This document shows positions 1-19,260 of a stretch of DNA of 64,000 nt, piece after piece. The position numbers and the translations under genes are program-made. Below the pieces are notes generated by a model, which was given only the letters and a program-made list of their open reading frames with translations, had not been told where the DNA came from and made no database searches. This DNA is from Euonymus europaeus (lineage: Eukaryota > Streptophyta > Magnoliopsida > Celastrales > Celastraceae). The stretch spans positions 21,837,001 through 21,901,000 of the forward strand of contig OY756962.1 of NCBI GenBank assembly GCA_963580455.1, in the 5' to 3' direction. Numbering within the stretch: position 1 is the stretch's first letter; the number at the start of each line of letters is the position of its first letter.

Positions 1-1046
1 TTCTGTTATTTTCATATCAATGTTGCTATTAATTTATTATTGAAAGGCTTTTTTTTTAATACCAATTGAACTTGAGGGGCTTATTAGGAGAATATCGACA
101 ACTTGTAGGGCTTATTACATGATTTTAATTTTGTTATGGTAGCGCGTGTAGCCACACATTCTAGTGCAGCCATGTTAAGGGCTTATTGGATTGAGACCAC
201 ATAGATTGAGGGTTCAATAGGATACAATTAGACTTGAGGGGCTTAGTAAGAAAATCCATACAACTTGAAAGGCTTAATATATGGATTTGCCAAATTTCAA
301 CATAAATGAAACCAAAATTTAAATATAGATAAAAACAAATACAAAAAATAAACAAATTAAATGAAAAAGTTACTTTACCTATAAAACGGTGCAACCTTGA
401 TAATGATAGTAATTGAACGAAATTAGACCATAGTGACCTATTCGTTTACAATTAAAACATTGACTGATCTAATTGATAATATTTTTCTTTTAATGATCTT
501 ATTGTAAATAAACTATCTTTGAGTAATCTATCTGTATTTTTTTCGTATAAAAAACTGTCAAGCATCTCTTTTGAGTTTTGAGGACTTTATAATCTACAAA
601 AATAAAAAAATTGATTAAAGACAACGAAAAAGTTAGAATCCCAAAGTGATTGAAATAAAAATTTTAATAATTACAAATATATAAACAATTTCTTTAATTT
701 CCTTTTGTATTTATTTTCTTCTAAATAACTAGTGTTTTAAAATTCAATATATAAAACTAGAATCCTAATTCAATTGAAATAAAAATTTGAAGTACATACT
801 GATGTACTTCAAGTACTTCATTTATCTTTCCAGGCACATAATATATCAAAAATAATAGAAAATATTAAAATTAAGAATTTTAACACAAAAAAAATTTGCA
901 GAAATTTTTTTTTGCAAATTTTAAATAAAATTGTACTTAACATATTCTCTTATTTTATTAGAACGTATATTAAAAAAAGTCAGAAAAGAAAAAACTCTTG
1001 TTTTTCGTACAGTCCTTTCCTTGCAAAACCAGTTTTCATCAAGAAG
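1..1046. other. AT-rich spacer downstream of LACS9
   Basis: No gene is supported here. The stretch is AT-rich and is the 3' flank of LACS9. At about 69-115 and 230-275 there are two related pieces carrying 'acttgaggggctta' followed some 25-30 bases later by 'acaacttg' and a second 'ggctta', which suggests an old dispersed repeat. The short open frame at 161-394 on the minus strand has no recognisable domain. Confidence 0.5.
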
Positions 1047-8312
<7,266 letters not shown>

Positions 8313-9900
8313 CTCTGGAAAAAATCAAACCACAAATACAATCCTGAAAACAAAAGAGAGTCAAGCCTTTTACAACAATCTACAGTAAGCTCAGCTGAAA
8401 ATTAGTACTTTTCTTTCTTTCCTTTATCAAAGAATGTAACAGAAAATATAAGTTTACAGGGATTCACAAACATATAATTCGATTGAAGGAGTAGAGTACA
8501 CAAAAACGCCTTGCCATCATGGCTAAAAGACCCTACAAACAGCTATTACGTCAATACAATTATAATGTGAAAACTTGGTTCAAATAGCAAGTACATAAGC
8601 CATTGATGTTGGCTTCCAGGATAAAATCAAAAATCATCGCAAATGACATTGTAATTTTTTGAGCTATTAGTGAATAAACTACAGAGAAGTATCATGTCAC
8701 AACAAGACGGAGTTCACAAACCACTCTTTATTTTTCTATTATCTGCACTTTAGTACCTGAACAGTCCAACTGATTTTTGGGAGGAAAAATTCAATTATTC
8801 ATCGCTGATAAAGCAATAGGGCATAAGTTTCAAGAGAAACAATTGGTTCACTTTTCAATTTTCTGCCAAAAGAAGATGACTAGTTACAAGAAACTAACTC
8901 AAATTCTCAAACTAAGGCAATGTGGGTAGTCCATATCTGCCACTTCCATTGGCAGACATCATCATATGCACTTTCAACGCTAAAAATACTTTTCAAGTAG
9001 CAATTTTGTTGCCTGGAAGGATGGAACCGGCCTAATTTTAACATGCTTTACAAGAAACTATAAACCTTCAAGACAGTTGGTAATACAAGAAGTGATAAAA
9101 CTTTCAAATCAATCGTCTGGCACCAATTACAAGGAGTAAGTGACACAAACTAAAATGACAGACGTACAGTAACAATCTGTCCATGACAAGTAGGCCATAT
9201 AGCATTCAACTTGATACACTTGAAGCAATTCAATTACATAATTTCAGAAAACATGAACAGAATTCAGCTGCCAACATTCAGAAGAGCGCACTTTCTGTCA
9301 TTTTCTACTCTTTTAGTTAAAATTTAAACTTTCCTCCATGCACATTGTGTCTTTTCCCCATAATTATACAAAAATAAAATCAGGGGATTATAGGTACCGA
9401 TGAAATTTCCCTTACATAACAATGACAAATAAAAGAAAAACAAATCCAAAGTCCTTCTAGTCACACAAAAAGGCGATAAAACTTGAAAGCATCCAGCATC
9501 GATACTCACAACATTAAAAGAACATATGCACCTAAGAACCAGTGTCAACGTCATTAACAGAAGCATAATATAGAGTTCTAGTAAGTTTTCTTCAATATGA
9601 ATTTTACACTGAATTGGATAGAGGGAGGACTAAGTCAAAACAAACTAAAGCGAGAACGAACATTTATACAGTCGAATCCATCAAAGTGAAAAGCATTAAA
9701 CGTCCATAGCACATACACATTTCAAAAGAACCGATTACAAGATCCAATGATAAGCTCTAGAGAATCACACCTGTATGAAGAGAAGAGAGTAATCTGAACA
9801 GAAAGAGTTTCAGATGATCAGCACTGCCAAGAAAGGGATTAGGTACTAGGGTATACAGAGAGACTGGAGGATCGAAACGAGGCCGTTTTTTAAATACGGA
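8313..9900 (-). other. Probable LACS9 5' leader exon and leader intron
   Basis: No coding sequence is seen. Just upstream of the ATG the minus strand has a good acceptor (tgttttcag, ending at 8344), and about 1.4 kb further up a donor (cag|gtgtga at 9771/9770) follows a purine-rich leader of about 100 bases. The simplest reading is one 5'-UTR intron from 9770 to 8344, with transcription starting near 9870-9900. This is inferred from splice signals only; cDNA would decide it. Confidence 0.45.
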
Positions 9901-11327
9901 ATTGGAGTTCAGCGAGGGCGGAGAGATCGAGAGTGGAGAAGTTGGAGCCTCAGGAAGTAGTCCGCTTGACGCTTGTTTCTTTCAAAATATCTATTTTTAT
10001 TTTAGTTCCTTTTTTTTTAATTTTTTGTTTGGATTTGGTGTGGCTTATGCCAAATGTGTGGAAATCCAAAATCCCAATCTCGGCTGCTCAATCCGGTGAT
10101 GGAGAATGTTGACCATACACGAGGAGATTAATGAATTGAAAAGGGGGGTTTTATATAAAAAGACAAAATGTCTTAATTTTGTTTCAATACTGTTAAAAAT
10201 AAGTTTAGAAATAAGGGCAAAAAGAATCAATTGATCAAAATATTATTCTTTATTTTTTCTTATTTCTTTTTCTTATTATTTCTTCTTCCTTGAGCCACCA
10301 TATGAGAAGTTGGTCGTTCGACGACCATTTTCAAAGAACAAAGTATCGAAATGAAGCTCTAGGTCAGCCCGACCAAAGCTCAATCATCATTGATTGTCGA
10401 TTATTACTTGAGTCACCGAAAAAACTTCACGAAATCAAAGTTGTCATTTGAAAAAAAGTTATTTTTTACCGGTTCGGCCAATGTCGGCAACCATCAGCAC
10501 CACCAATCAACTCCTCGAACCAAGATGCATCATATTTGGAACTCGATCGGGTAAAATGAGCAATCTTGATTTAGATCTGATTATATGATATTTGGTTTGG
10601 ATCTGCAGATATTTTTTATGTTTCACATATGCTGATATTATATCTTCGGCCAATGTTTTCGGCCAACGAAGTATCGAAATAAAGTTTTAGATCAACCCAA
10701 CCATCACCAACCACCGATTATCACTTGAGTCACAGAAAAAGCTTCATAAAATCAAAGTCACCATTTGAAAAAGGAGTTTGATCCGACCAATCCAGCCAAC
10801 GTCAGTGACCATCAACACCACCAATCAACTTCTTGAACCAAGGTGCATCAAATTTAGACCTCGATCAAGTAAAATGAGTAAAAATTGTTCTGGATTTAGA
10901 TATGACAATATTATACTATATATGTTTAAACAAAAAATTTGTGTGTCAACCTTCATTGTGACGACATTACCAAATGAAATTCTTATGTTTCAGTATTCAA
11001 ACAGGTACAATAATATATATATATATATAACAAAAAATAGATAACATATGTAACAGATAACATATAATGCAGATTCATGCGTATGGTGGACCATCGTTGT
11101 CCGCCCACTGACCACCATCAGCTGCTAATTTCACTAGATTTTGACCTTGAAGTCATTGTCAATCGTGAAGAAAAGTGTCTGATTCGGCCACTGGAGACAA
11201 CATCATTACAAATAACCACCACGAGACTGTAACTCATACCTAGGTGCACCGTCCCCACCCATTGACAAGCTGGAATAGTCATCGGAGAAGAATATCTTAT
11301 TTAGGTATTAAATTTGGAAGATAAGGT
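9901..11327. repeat. Spacer with a diverged ~320-bp tandem duplication
   Basis: Two diverged copies of one sequence follow each other: about 10340-10600 and 10668-10920. Shared landmarks are 'aagtatcgaaat' (10341 and 10669), 'cacttgagtcac'-like, 'caccaccaatcaact' and 'gtgcatca', then 'tcgatc..gtaaaatgag'. The offset falls from 328 to about 318 bases, so small indels have accumulated. No open frame or transposase motif is seen. The 10778-11044 plus-strand frame overlaps the second copy and is not credible as a gene. Confidence 0.7.
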
Positions 11328-14042
11328 AGGCATGTGCAAACCAAACCAAAAAAATTGCTGCAAAATCGAAAATCGGACCAATATCTAGTAAACAGTTTAA
11401 ATAACCAGACCAAACTATGATATACAGTCCGGTCTCTGATTTCATTTTCTAAAATGCATGGTTTAACCGGAACAGTTAAATTATAATATATATATAATTT
11501 AAATATATATATCTGTGTGTGAAATATGAATTATTTATCTTACTAATCTAATATAAACGATTGTGAACTGTGAGACCAGACTATTGAGTCTATGTCTCTA
11601 TAACATACAAAATTACAAAATGAAACCCCAGCCCATTTTAGAAACTAAAAATTGAAAACCCGAGCTCCTCATCTTCAAGACTTCATCAGATTCGTAGATC
11701 CTCATCTTCATCTGCGATTCTATGCAACAACTCTATAGCTCTTCGTTAATTCGTCTTCATCTCCGTAGCTCCCCGTCGTCTCTTGACTCTTTTCCTTCAA
11801 AGTTGTGTTCTTCACTTCTTGTGATTCTTGATCGAGTTTCTATCTTTCTTGACTTCTTTAGCTTCTTGAGTTTGATGTCTAAACTTATATGGTAGATCTG
11901 GCAGCACTACATTCCAACTAATAACACGCGATATTTTTCAAAAATCAAAACCTTATATCTACTTTAATTTAGTTATTAATCTTTAGCTATTGACATAAAT
12001 AGAAACGTGAGAGGTGTAGAAATACCAACCTTGCCTTTATAATGGTCCAAAATCCAAATAATTAAATGGACCATGGAGGATAGATAGAAAGTCATCTGAA
12101 GCAAAAAAAAAATTGTTAAAGAAGGTTTACATATGTTGAAATTGTGAACATGATTTGATTGTGGAATTTTGCGTTATTGATTATTTGATTTATATTTGTT
12201 CTTAATTTATTATTATGCAGTGTATCTAAAATTATAAATGGAAGGCAGTAGTTCACAAACACCAACCAGTACAAGTGTAATCCCTATCATCAATCCAAGT
12301 GGGAGCTTAGTGGATTCGAATTCGGACCATTTGGATGCAATGTTGGAAAGCCAACATGCTGTCTTTCCACAATGTGAAAGGACTGCAAGAATGATTATAT
12401 TTTTAATACCTCACAACTCTTAAGCTTAGTCCTCACAAGATAGTGACAGATAATGTGCCGTTTCGTGAGATGTATAACATGGTTGATGAATTGAAAAGTG
12501 CAATGAGAAGTGATGATCCGTTTACGAAGAGGGTTGCCACTACAATGAAGAAAAAGTTTGACAAATATTGGGGAATATCAAAGATGTAAATCAAATTGTT
12601 CTTTTTTTATCCTAGATACAAATTGGATCTTGTCCAATAGGGATTTGAGCTTTGAAGATTTTAGGGTTAGTGTCTAATGTTAAAGATCTTTTTATTTCGC
12701 ATGTATGAAGATTATAAGGATGATACTCCGGGAGTTGATCAATCTCTTGTGGATTCTTCTAATGAGTGTGAGAGGAATATGAATGTAGGGGAAAAAGATG
12801 CAAACTTTGAGGAGTTTATGAGAAGGAGAAATGAGAGGGATGTGGTTCAAATAAGAAATGAGGTTGATAAGTATTTACCGGAGGCGACCGAAAATCCTAA
12901 AAATATTGGATTTAGTTTGTTGGAATGGGGGAAAGGAAATCAACCAAGGTATGCAATCCTATCCAAAATCGCTAAGGATGTATTTGTTGTATCGGTGTCA
13001 AGTGTTCCTTCGAAGTCCACTTTTAGTGTCGAGAAGCGGGCTATTAACCCTATTTGTGCATCTTTGACACCCAAAACAGTGGAACTTATTTGCACCAATG
13101 ATTAGCTTAGAGGTCAATTGTTTGACTTCTATAACGATTCCACCGAGGACGAGCTAGAAGTGTACTATTGGTGGGAGAAAATAGAAAAAGGTTAGTTCTA
13201 CTCACTTCTAATTTCTTACTCTTTCATAGTTTAAAATGTATGATCATAATTAGCAGATAGCAATTTCAGAGGGACTTTCGTCACTGGACCTACTGCAAAG
13301 TGAGATATAATTATATTGCAATTTTCATAGTGTTACAACATTCTGGAGTAATTTCTGCTATATTTTCAGGTCTTTTGATTATTTTTTAGATTCTGCAGTA
13401 TGTACTATTTTCTGTATTATTTTTTGGACTGTTAACTGCATTATGGTATGGACTATTTTCTACAATCTACATTCTGGACTTTTTTTGATTTATTTTCTGT
13501 AATATTTTTTGGTTTGTACTTTATACTTTTGTTCTTTCTCCATATTGGTAGGCCATGACGTCGAGCAATGGCTAGTTTGGGCAAGCATGGATGCATTATG
13601 GACCTTATCAATGAGCTGAGCATGGATGTTCTTCTACTTTATGCATTTTATTTTCCTTTTAAGTTTCAGATTTCCATGTTTTAATGTTAGATTGTAATTT
13701 ATAATATGTAATTTTGAAACTCTATATTTTGTAATTCTATATGATCTTTGTACTTATAGCAAGGACTATGGTTTCATGACTGTGGTTTGGATTTGGATAT
13801 TCAATTTGGACTTCTATGTCTTTGTAATTTTGTATTATTTTTCAATTTTTTAGTTTTAACTTTTAAAGATAGTTGATGGTTTCAAACCGTAACCGATCCA
13901 AATTCGGACCGTTAAAATGGTTAATCATATCTAGCGGTTTACCTGATATTAGGTCCGGATTCGGTTCCAAGAATTAGGGAACCGATACTGGTTTCTGGAT
14001 TGGGGTCAAGTTCTGTTAATTGGACCGTGCACGACCCTAACA
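11328..14042 (+). mobile_element. Degenerate hAT-superfamily transposon
   Basis: The left edge reads 'taggcatgtgcaaacc' and the right edge, read in reverse, 'tagggtcgtgcacggtcc': imperfect terminal inverted repeats of hAT type. Subterminal stretches at both ends are rich in 'ccggtt/ggtccg' words, also typical. In between lies a transposase remnant with the hAT dimerisation region (12430-13195). The flanking 8-mers 'aagataag' and 'aacatgag' agree at 6 of 8 positions, so a decayed target duplication is possible but not proven. The edges are good to about ten bases. Confidence 0.65.
12238..13195 (+). pseudogene. hAT transposase remnant (N-terminus and C-terminal dimerisation domain)
   Basis: Not a working gene. 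The N-terminal piece (12238-12423) is a Ser/Thr-rich leader like those before the BED zinc finger in plant hAT proteins; the BED finger itself is missing. Around 12430-12590 the frame gives a hAT-like region ending MKKKFDKYWGISKM. The 12677-13105 frame holds the C-terminal dimerisation block, with WGKGNQPRYAILSKIAKDVF, then SSVPSKSTFSVEKRAI and SLTPKTVELICTND. A TAG at 13103-13105 sits where the family has the Trp of 'DWLRGQ'; the following codons restore LRGQLFDFY, so a single W-to-stop change ended the frame. Separate frames, the missing finger and this stop mark it as dead. Confidence 0.8.
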
Positions 14043-14257
14043 TGAGGATATTTGTGTCAATAAAATAAATGTTTATAACTTTTTAGTCTTTATGAAATAT
14101 TTTTTAAACTTGACGGAACTTATGAAACCAAACTTATTGGAGTGTCCTTATTAGAATAAAACCTTTAGTGAAGAAATTTTTCACTAATTTCCCATTAATT
14201 TAATAAATTCATTGGATTTGAAAAATCTGGGCCATTCAATTGGGTGATGGATTTACC

Positions 14258-14467
14258 TGTTTGGGCCTAGTGTATGTAAACCAGATGGCATTTCTGTGTT
14301 GTTTTGACTTGATGCATATGGACCATCTGGCATTTCTGTTCTGGTTAGGCCTGGTGCATGTGAACTAGATGGCATTCTTGTGTTGTTTGGGCAAGATACA
14401 TGTAGACCAGATGGCATTCTTATGCTGTTTGGGCATGATGCATGTGGACCAGATGACATTTCTATAC
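14258..14467. repeat. 42-bp minisatellite, five copies
   Basis: Five head-to-tail units of 42 bases, each with the core 'ccagatggcatt' or a close variant and 'tgtttgggc' at the junction. Because 42 is a multiple of three, the minus strand stays open and reads a 14-residue repeat beginning M-P-S/D-G (frame 14253-14459). Units differ at several positions each, so the array is not recent. Confidence 0.9.
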
Positions 14468-14784
14468 TGGTAGCATTGCTGCATTGTTTAGCTTTATTTC
14501 ACCCTAATGTTTTCCAACATTCCAACTACATCCCAACTTTGGTTCACTTAACTTTTACCCGCAATTTTTTAAGTATAAAATTATTACTCTCTAATTAAAA
14601 TGACAACACAAGCAAAAAATGTGGGTTGAGGATGTTATCGCTAAGCATGCCCTCCTTGACCTAGACCGTTTATTTTGTATCCAAGTCTAACTAGATGAAG
14701 TTGAGTATTGTTTCAGGTCTTCTATTGACATTTTTTTTAATAAATAGGCAGTATTCTAACCAAGTATTCTAATAATATACATTT

Positions 14785-15006
14785 TACTTTTTTTACCTGG
14801 TCATCGTCAATGCATTATTGATAATGATGAAGATATTAGGAATATGTTGTTTATTGCTGACAACATATCTTTGACTTATGTTGATGTATTCATTAAGCAA
14901 GGTAGCTATACAGTTTTTATTTCTATGAAAGTGAGTGATTATGTGGATGTTGGTTCTAGTAGTGGTGTTGTTGGCAAGATAAGTTATCATGATGATGAAA
15001 AACTTT
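14785..15006 (+). pseudogene. MuDR/MULE transposase N-terminal domain fragment (possible)
   Basis: The plus strand reads FLPGHRQCIIDNDEDIRNML and then a short acidic stretch with 'YVDVFIKQ', ending in a stop at about 15004-15006. This resembles the N-terminal MuDR domain of plant Mutator-like transposases, which typically has a 'LPG...I..D.D...M......VDVFV' pattern. No transposase core follows, so at best it is a shard. It could also be a chance resemblance. Confidence 0.35.
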
Positions 15007-15169
15007 GAGATGCTGAATGTTTTTCAACTTTCAATTCTAGCAAAAGAAAAAAGACGTTACTTACATTGTCCAAATTTGGGGTTGAGATGTGTTAATATGT
15101 TAAATGTTTTATTATATTTGTCGTGTTAAAATATTATTTGTTCTTAAATAAAATGTTACAAGTTTGAGG

Positions 15170-15490
15170 AATGAATCATAATAATTTCAATTAAAAATAT
15201 TGTCACACTAAAATTGAAAACACAAGAATATCTTTTAAATAGATTTAATATAAGCAAATCCAATAAATCAAAGACAAATATAATATGTGCATATCCAAAA
15301 CATATATAATATTTGTAGGTTCAATTTCTCTATTTTTTTCATGACAATTTCATTTAAAATGTCACCACAATAAAATTTGAAACCATTAATATCATTTAAA
15401 CATGTTTAATGTCACCAAATCAAAACAAATATAATATATGTAGATCCAAAACAACTATAATATCTGCATATCCAATTTTTCTATCTCTCT
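15170..15490. repeat. Satellite-like tandem pair, ~160-bp period
   Basis: Two diverged units follow each other: 'tattgtcacactaaaattg' near 15198 and 'aatgtcaccacaataaaatt' near 15357, with matching blocks to 'caaatataatatgtgcatatcc' and its counterpart. The leading 'gaatgaatca' and the 'ttgaaa(a)cacaagaat' block also occur in the array at 63780-64000, so this is a dispersed AT-rich satellite family. Confidence 0.6.
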
Positions 15491-15614
15491 CTAGATCAAA
15501 CTACTCAGCTTGTAGATCTCCTTTATACACACATGGATCTAATCGAAGAATAACAAGAATCTAGCAGAAATTTAATCAATATAAGAGATAAAGTATTGTA
15601 GTTGGCTATGGAGG

Positions 15615-15750
15615 CAATGAAGTAAGAGATCGGTGGTGGAAGAAGAAGAAGGAAGAGGAAGAAGACGAAGACAAATGAGGAAGAGGAAGAAAAAGAAGAA
15701 GGAGATTGGTGGAAGAGAAAGAAGAAGAAGAAAGGACAAGAAGGAAGCAA
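15615..15750. repeat. GAA/GGA-rich purine tract
   Basis: About 135 bases of nearly pure purine on the plus strand, made of GAAGAA, GGAAGA and GGAGG words. The long minus-strand frames here, rich in Ser, Phe and Leu, are products of this composition. Confidence 0.85.
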
Positions 15751-16952
15751 GGAGGTGGTGTATTGAGTGCAAGAAATGTGAGTTTGAGTAAGGACACTGA
15801 GAACAATCAATAAATTTGTCCTTTCTTCTAATGTTCTTATTGGAATATAAAAGTCACATTTTTTCCTTCTGTGTAAATTTCCCTAAAAAAAAACTAAAGA
15901 TTCACAAATTGAATTGCTGGAATTTTGATAAATTGATTCATAGAATTCAATTCGATTGTGAATCAATTGATTCATTCTCATTCACAATTCAACCTATGCT
16001 CCGAATCATTTTGCTTCAAAGTCGTATCAAATCGGAATCGTGATTCGATTCCTTTGGTTCTAACAACCATGAAAAAAAAGTACTTAGGATGTCTTCTTGT
16101 AACAATTATAATTCATAACCAAATTAGCAAGATTAACAAACTAATTGAAGAAAGAAAAAATAGTTACAAACAAGAAAGAGTGTAAGTCCTTACCAAATTC
16201 ATTGGATTCTCTAGTCCAATTGTCACCTTGATTCCGTCAAAATGGCACGCATAGAATTAAAAAAAAAACAAAATAAACAACTCTTTGTTCCTCAATCATT
16301 ACTAAAATGCCATAAGTTTTAAGCTTGTATATCAAATTTTCATGGTAACTAACTCATCCAAGGGGGAAAGAGGATAAAAAACTCTAATCGTTTACTAGAT
16401 AGAATTTATACAGTCAAAGCTAAGTACCTAAATATAAAGGTGTCAATATAATGCAAAAAAATAATCATGAGTACAGGTTTGATTAAGAGCAATGTGCATT
16501 GTAAAAGAAAGATATAACTAGTACTAACAGTAATGAACAAAGATACGAGATCTTTAGATGCCTTTGAAAGATGTTGGTTAGTAGCATTCGAGGTAGAGGA
16601 TGAACTAGGAGCATCCGCTGAGGTTGCCATATGACTCAGACTAGATTTATCTTTCTCACATACATCTAATGAACTATAAATATGTCAATCAATGAATTCG
16701 AATTTCGATCATCATCACTAGGCAGGAAATCTAGTTTCAACACCTCTGCTAAACATTCTCTTGCAAACTCGAGACATTCAATATAAACTCCAGAAGCAAG
16801 TTCAACTACAGTACATTGAAGAAGATAAGCACAAAAAGAAAGATACATGACATAAATGCATATTTTTAACACATATCGGTTCTTAACAAAATGATTATGA
16901 TGGAGACAAAATTAAGATTCACTTGGAATTAAGGTATTTGAACTAAAGAAAA

Positions 16953-18368
16953 ATGCCAAGACTTTTCAAGGGAATGAAATGTATCAGGGGAAGACTAAAT
17001 CATATGGATTACCTCAAAACTAGTGGGGGATTAATAACTGATCCAAAAATGATTAAAAATGAGGTGGCAATCCATTTTTCTAAGTTGTTTTTAGATACTG
17101 CTACAGTGGTAGTTGATTGGGAGGGATTCAATTTCAAAGCCATTCACCCAGAATTGGATGCAAACCTTGAATCTTCATTCACCAACGTGAGATTAAAGAT
17201 GCCAATTGCAGTTGCATCGATTCAAAAGTCCAAAGACCATATGGGTAAAAAAATGAACTTCATCAAGAGGGCTTGGGACATATTGACAGATGACATTCTG
17301 AAGATGGTCATAACTTTTACAATGTTGACAGATTTTCAAATAGGGCAATGCATGCATCTTTCATATCATTAATCCCAAAAGTCAAAGGATCATGTAAACT
17401 ATCAGATTATAGGCCAATTAGTCCTGAAAATTGTCTCTACAAAGTGGTATCAAAGATCCTAGCTTCAAGGCTAAAAAAGGTCCTTTCTATAGTAATTAGT
17501 GAAACTCGATCAACATTCACAAAGGGCAGGCAAATCATGAATAGTATTCTTATAGCCAATGAGGTTATTCACTACTTGAAGAGAGGGAAAAAGAAAGGAA
17601 TCATGCTGAAGTTAGATCTCAAAAATGTTTTTGACTCAATAAATTGGAGATATCTTGATACAATCATGATAAAGATGGGATTTAGGGGAAAATGGTGGAA
17701 TTGGATAATGGAATGCTTGTCATACATAAGAGTCTGAAAGTTAGTTAATGTCTCCCACACAAATGAGTTTCCAATGAAGAAAGGGATAAGACAATTGATC
17801 CCTTATTTCCGTTTCTGTTCAATATAGCTGAATGACTGCACCAGCTTATGAAAAAAAGAGTAGATAAAGGGCTATTAAAAGACATTGATATAAAGAAAAA
17901 GGTCTTTATATTTCCCACTTACAATATGTGAATGATACACTAATTTTTTGCAAAGAAAATGAAGGTTTTATCTACAAGATGTCAAGAGAGTGCTAAGCTA
18001 CTTAGAAATATTATCAGGCTTAAAAATAAACTTTCAGAATAGTTCTATGGTTGGTTTGGGATTGACCAAATAGGTTGGGCAAGAATTGGCTAGAAAACAC
18101 TATTTCAAGAATAAAGTCCTCCATATGAAGTATTTGGGAATGCCCTTGCGAGTAAACTATAAACATGCCAAAACCTGGAAACCAGTGGTGGACAAGTTTA
18201 AGATCATATTGTAGGTGAGAAATGCAAACAATTGTCAATTTGTGGTAGATTAACCCTAATTAAGACTATATTATCAAACCTTCCTATTTAATTCATGTCT
18301 CAGTTTAAAATACCCTCCTCGGTAATAAAAACACTGAAAAAGTTGGAAAGAAGTTTTATGTGGGGTGA
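16953..18368 (+). pseudogene. LINE (L1-type) reverse transcriptase remnant
   Basis: A broken ORF2 of a plant non-LTR retrotransposon. The first frame (16953-17372) covers the region before the RT domain. A frameshift near 17345 moves the reading to 17348-17737, with SLIPKVKGS, SDYRPISPENCLYKVVSKIL, the 'GRQI..SILIANEVI' block and LKLDLKNVFDSINW (RT motif A; the family has KAFDS). A stop at 17737 and more frameshifts follow. The catalytic YADD box is degraded to YVND in LQYVNDTLIFC (about 17920-17955). Homology continues to LERSFMWGD at 18345-18368 and then stops abruptly at a T/G-rich block. No endonuclease domain, zinc knuckle or poly(A) tail is seen. Confidence 0.88.
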
Positions 18369-19260
18369 TCCTTTGTGTGTTTTTTTTGCCCATGTGTGTG
18401 TGTGATTTTTTTGCCTATGTTTTCTTACTTTTGTGCTTTGTTTGTTTTTCTACCCTTTGTGCGTGTGGCCTCCTACCTTTATTCATGTTCTCTTATGTTT
18501 TTGGCCTCTTGCCTCTAGATTTTTTTTTCTTATGTGGTTTTGATTTTCCTTGTCTTTCTTTGTTTTCCGTGTCTCTTTGGGTCTGGCTCTAGGGCCTTGT
18601 GCCTATTTTCATTCTTTGTGTATGGTTTGTGTGGATCAAGTGTGAGGCCTCCTGCCTTCTGTTTTGTTTTTTAGTGAGGTGTTTTGTTCTTGGCCCTGGT
18701 GTGTAGGGTATTTTTTTTTGTTTTTGGACCTATTATGTCTGGCCTCCCACTTGTGTTTCTCTACTGTTTTTAGCTTTGTGTTGGTGTTGTGTTTTTGTGT
18801 CTTGTAGCTTGAGGCTTTTTTAGGCTCTTGCCTTTCTTTTGTGTGTGTCCCTTGGCCTCTTGCAATTTTATGCTATTTTAGCTTCTATTTGTGGTTTTTG
18901 CCATTTGGACATTGTTCTTGTGGGCTCTTGAGTTTCCTCTCTCTTTTAATTTCTTGACTATTTTGCTTCTCTCTTCTCTCTTTTTTTTTTTTTCTTTCCC
19001 TTTTCTCCTATTTCTCTAAGTTCTTTCTCTTCCACTCTTCCTTTGGTCTCCCGCCTTTCTTTCCTTTCATTGCTATTGTTGCTCTCTGCCCATAACATCC
19101 TCTCTTTACCTCTTTTTTTGTTAATCCCTCTTGGTCTCTATTTTTCCTCCTCCGGTTGGGGCCTCCTGCCTTTTGCTTTCTACCGTTTTTTTTTCTTTGT
19201 ACTCTTAAGATCCTTGTTTCTTTTTGTAGCATCTATCCTAGTTTCTTTGAGAGCTTGGAT
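18369..19260. repeat. T/G-rich, A-poor block with repeated GGCCTCCTGCCTTT-like words
   Basis: The plus strand is dominated by T and G/C with very little A for nearly 900 bases. A word of the type ggcctcctgcctt recurs at irregular spacing (near 18466, 18503, 18645, 18741, 18822, 18855, 19044 and 19160). It starts exactly where LINE homology ends. The open frames here (18365-18592, 19043-19270, 19156-19488) are hydrophobic products of the composition and have no family resemblance. Confidence 0.7.

Larger units (their letters stand above)
14468..16950. other. Spacer with MuDR-like fragment, satellite patch and purine tract
   Basis: No intact gene. Recognisable pieces are listed separately: a MuDR-like fragment (about 14785-15006), two satellite units (15170-15490) and a GAA/GGA-rich purine tract (15615-15750). 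The minus-strand frames at 16406-16630 and 16666-16872 are open. The second reads like a piece of a real helical protein (ELASGVYIECLEFARECLAE), but I do not recognise it and see no matching exons around it. Confidence 0.4.

Noticed and set aside
14258..14467. CRISPR-like array
   Set aside because: Units are contiguous with no unique spacers, in a plant nuclear sequence; it is a minisatellite.
15523..15810. Ser/Phe-rich minus-strand frames as a secreted protein
   Set aside because: They are translations of a GAA/GGA purine tract.
16406..16872. Two minus-strand frames as exons of a gene
   Set aside because: The second frame looks protein-like, but I found no consistent splice sites, no neighbouring exons and no family match.
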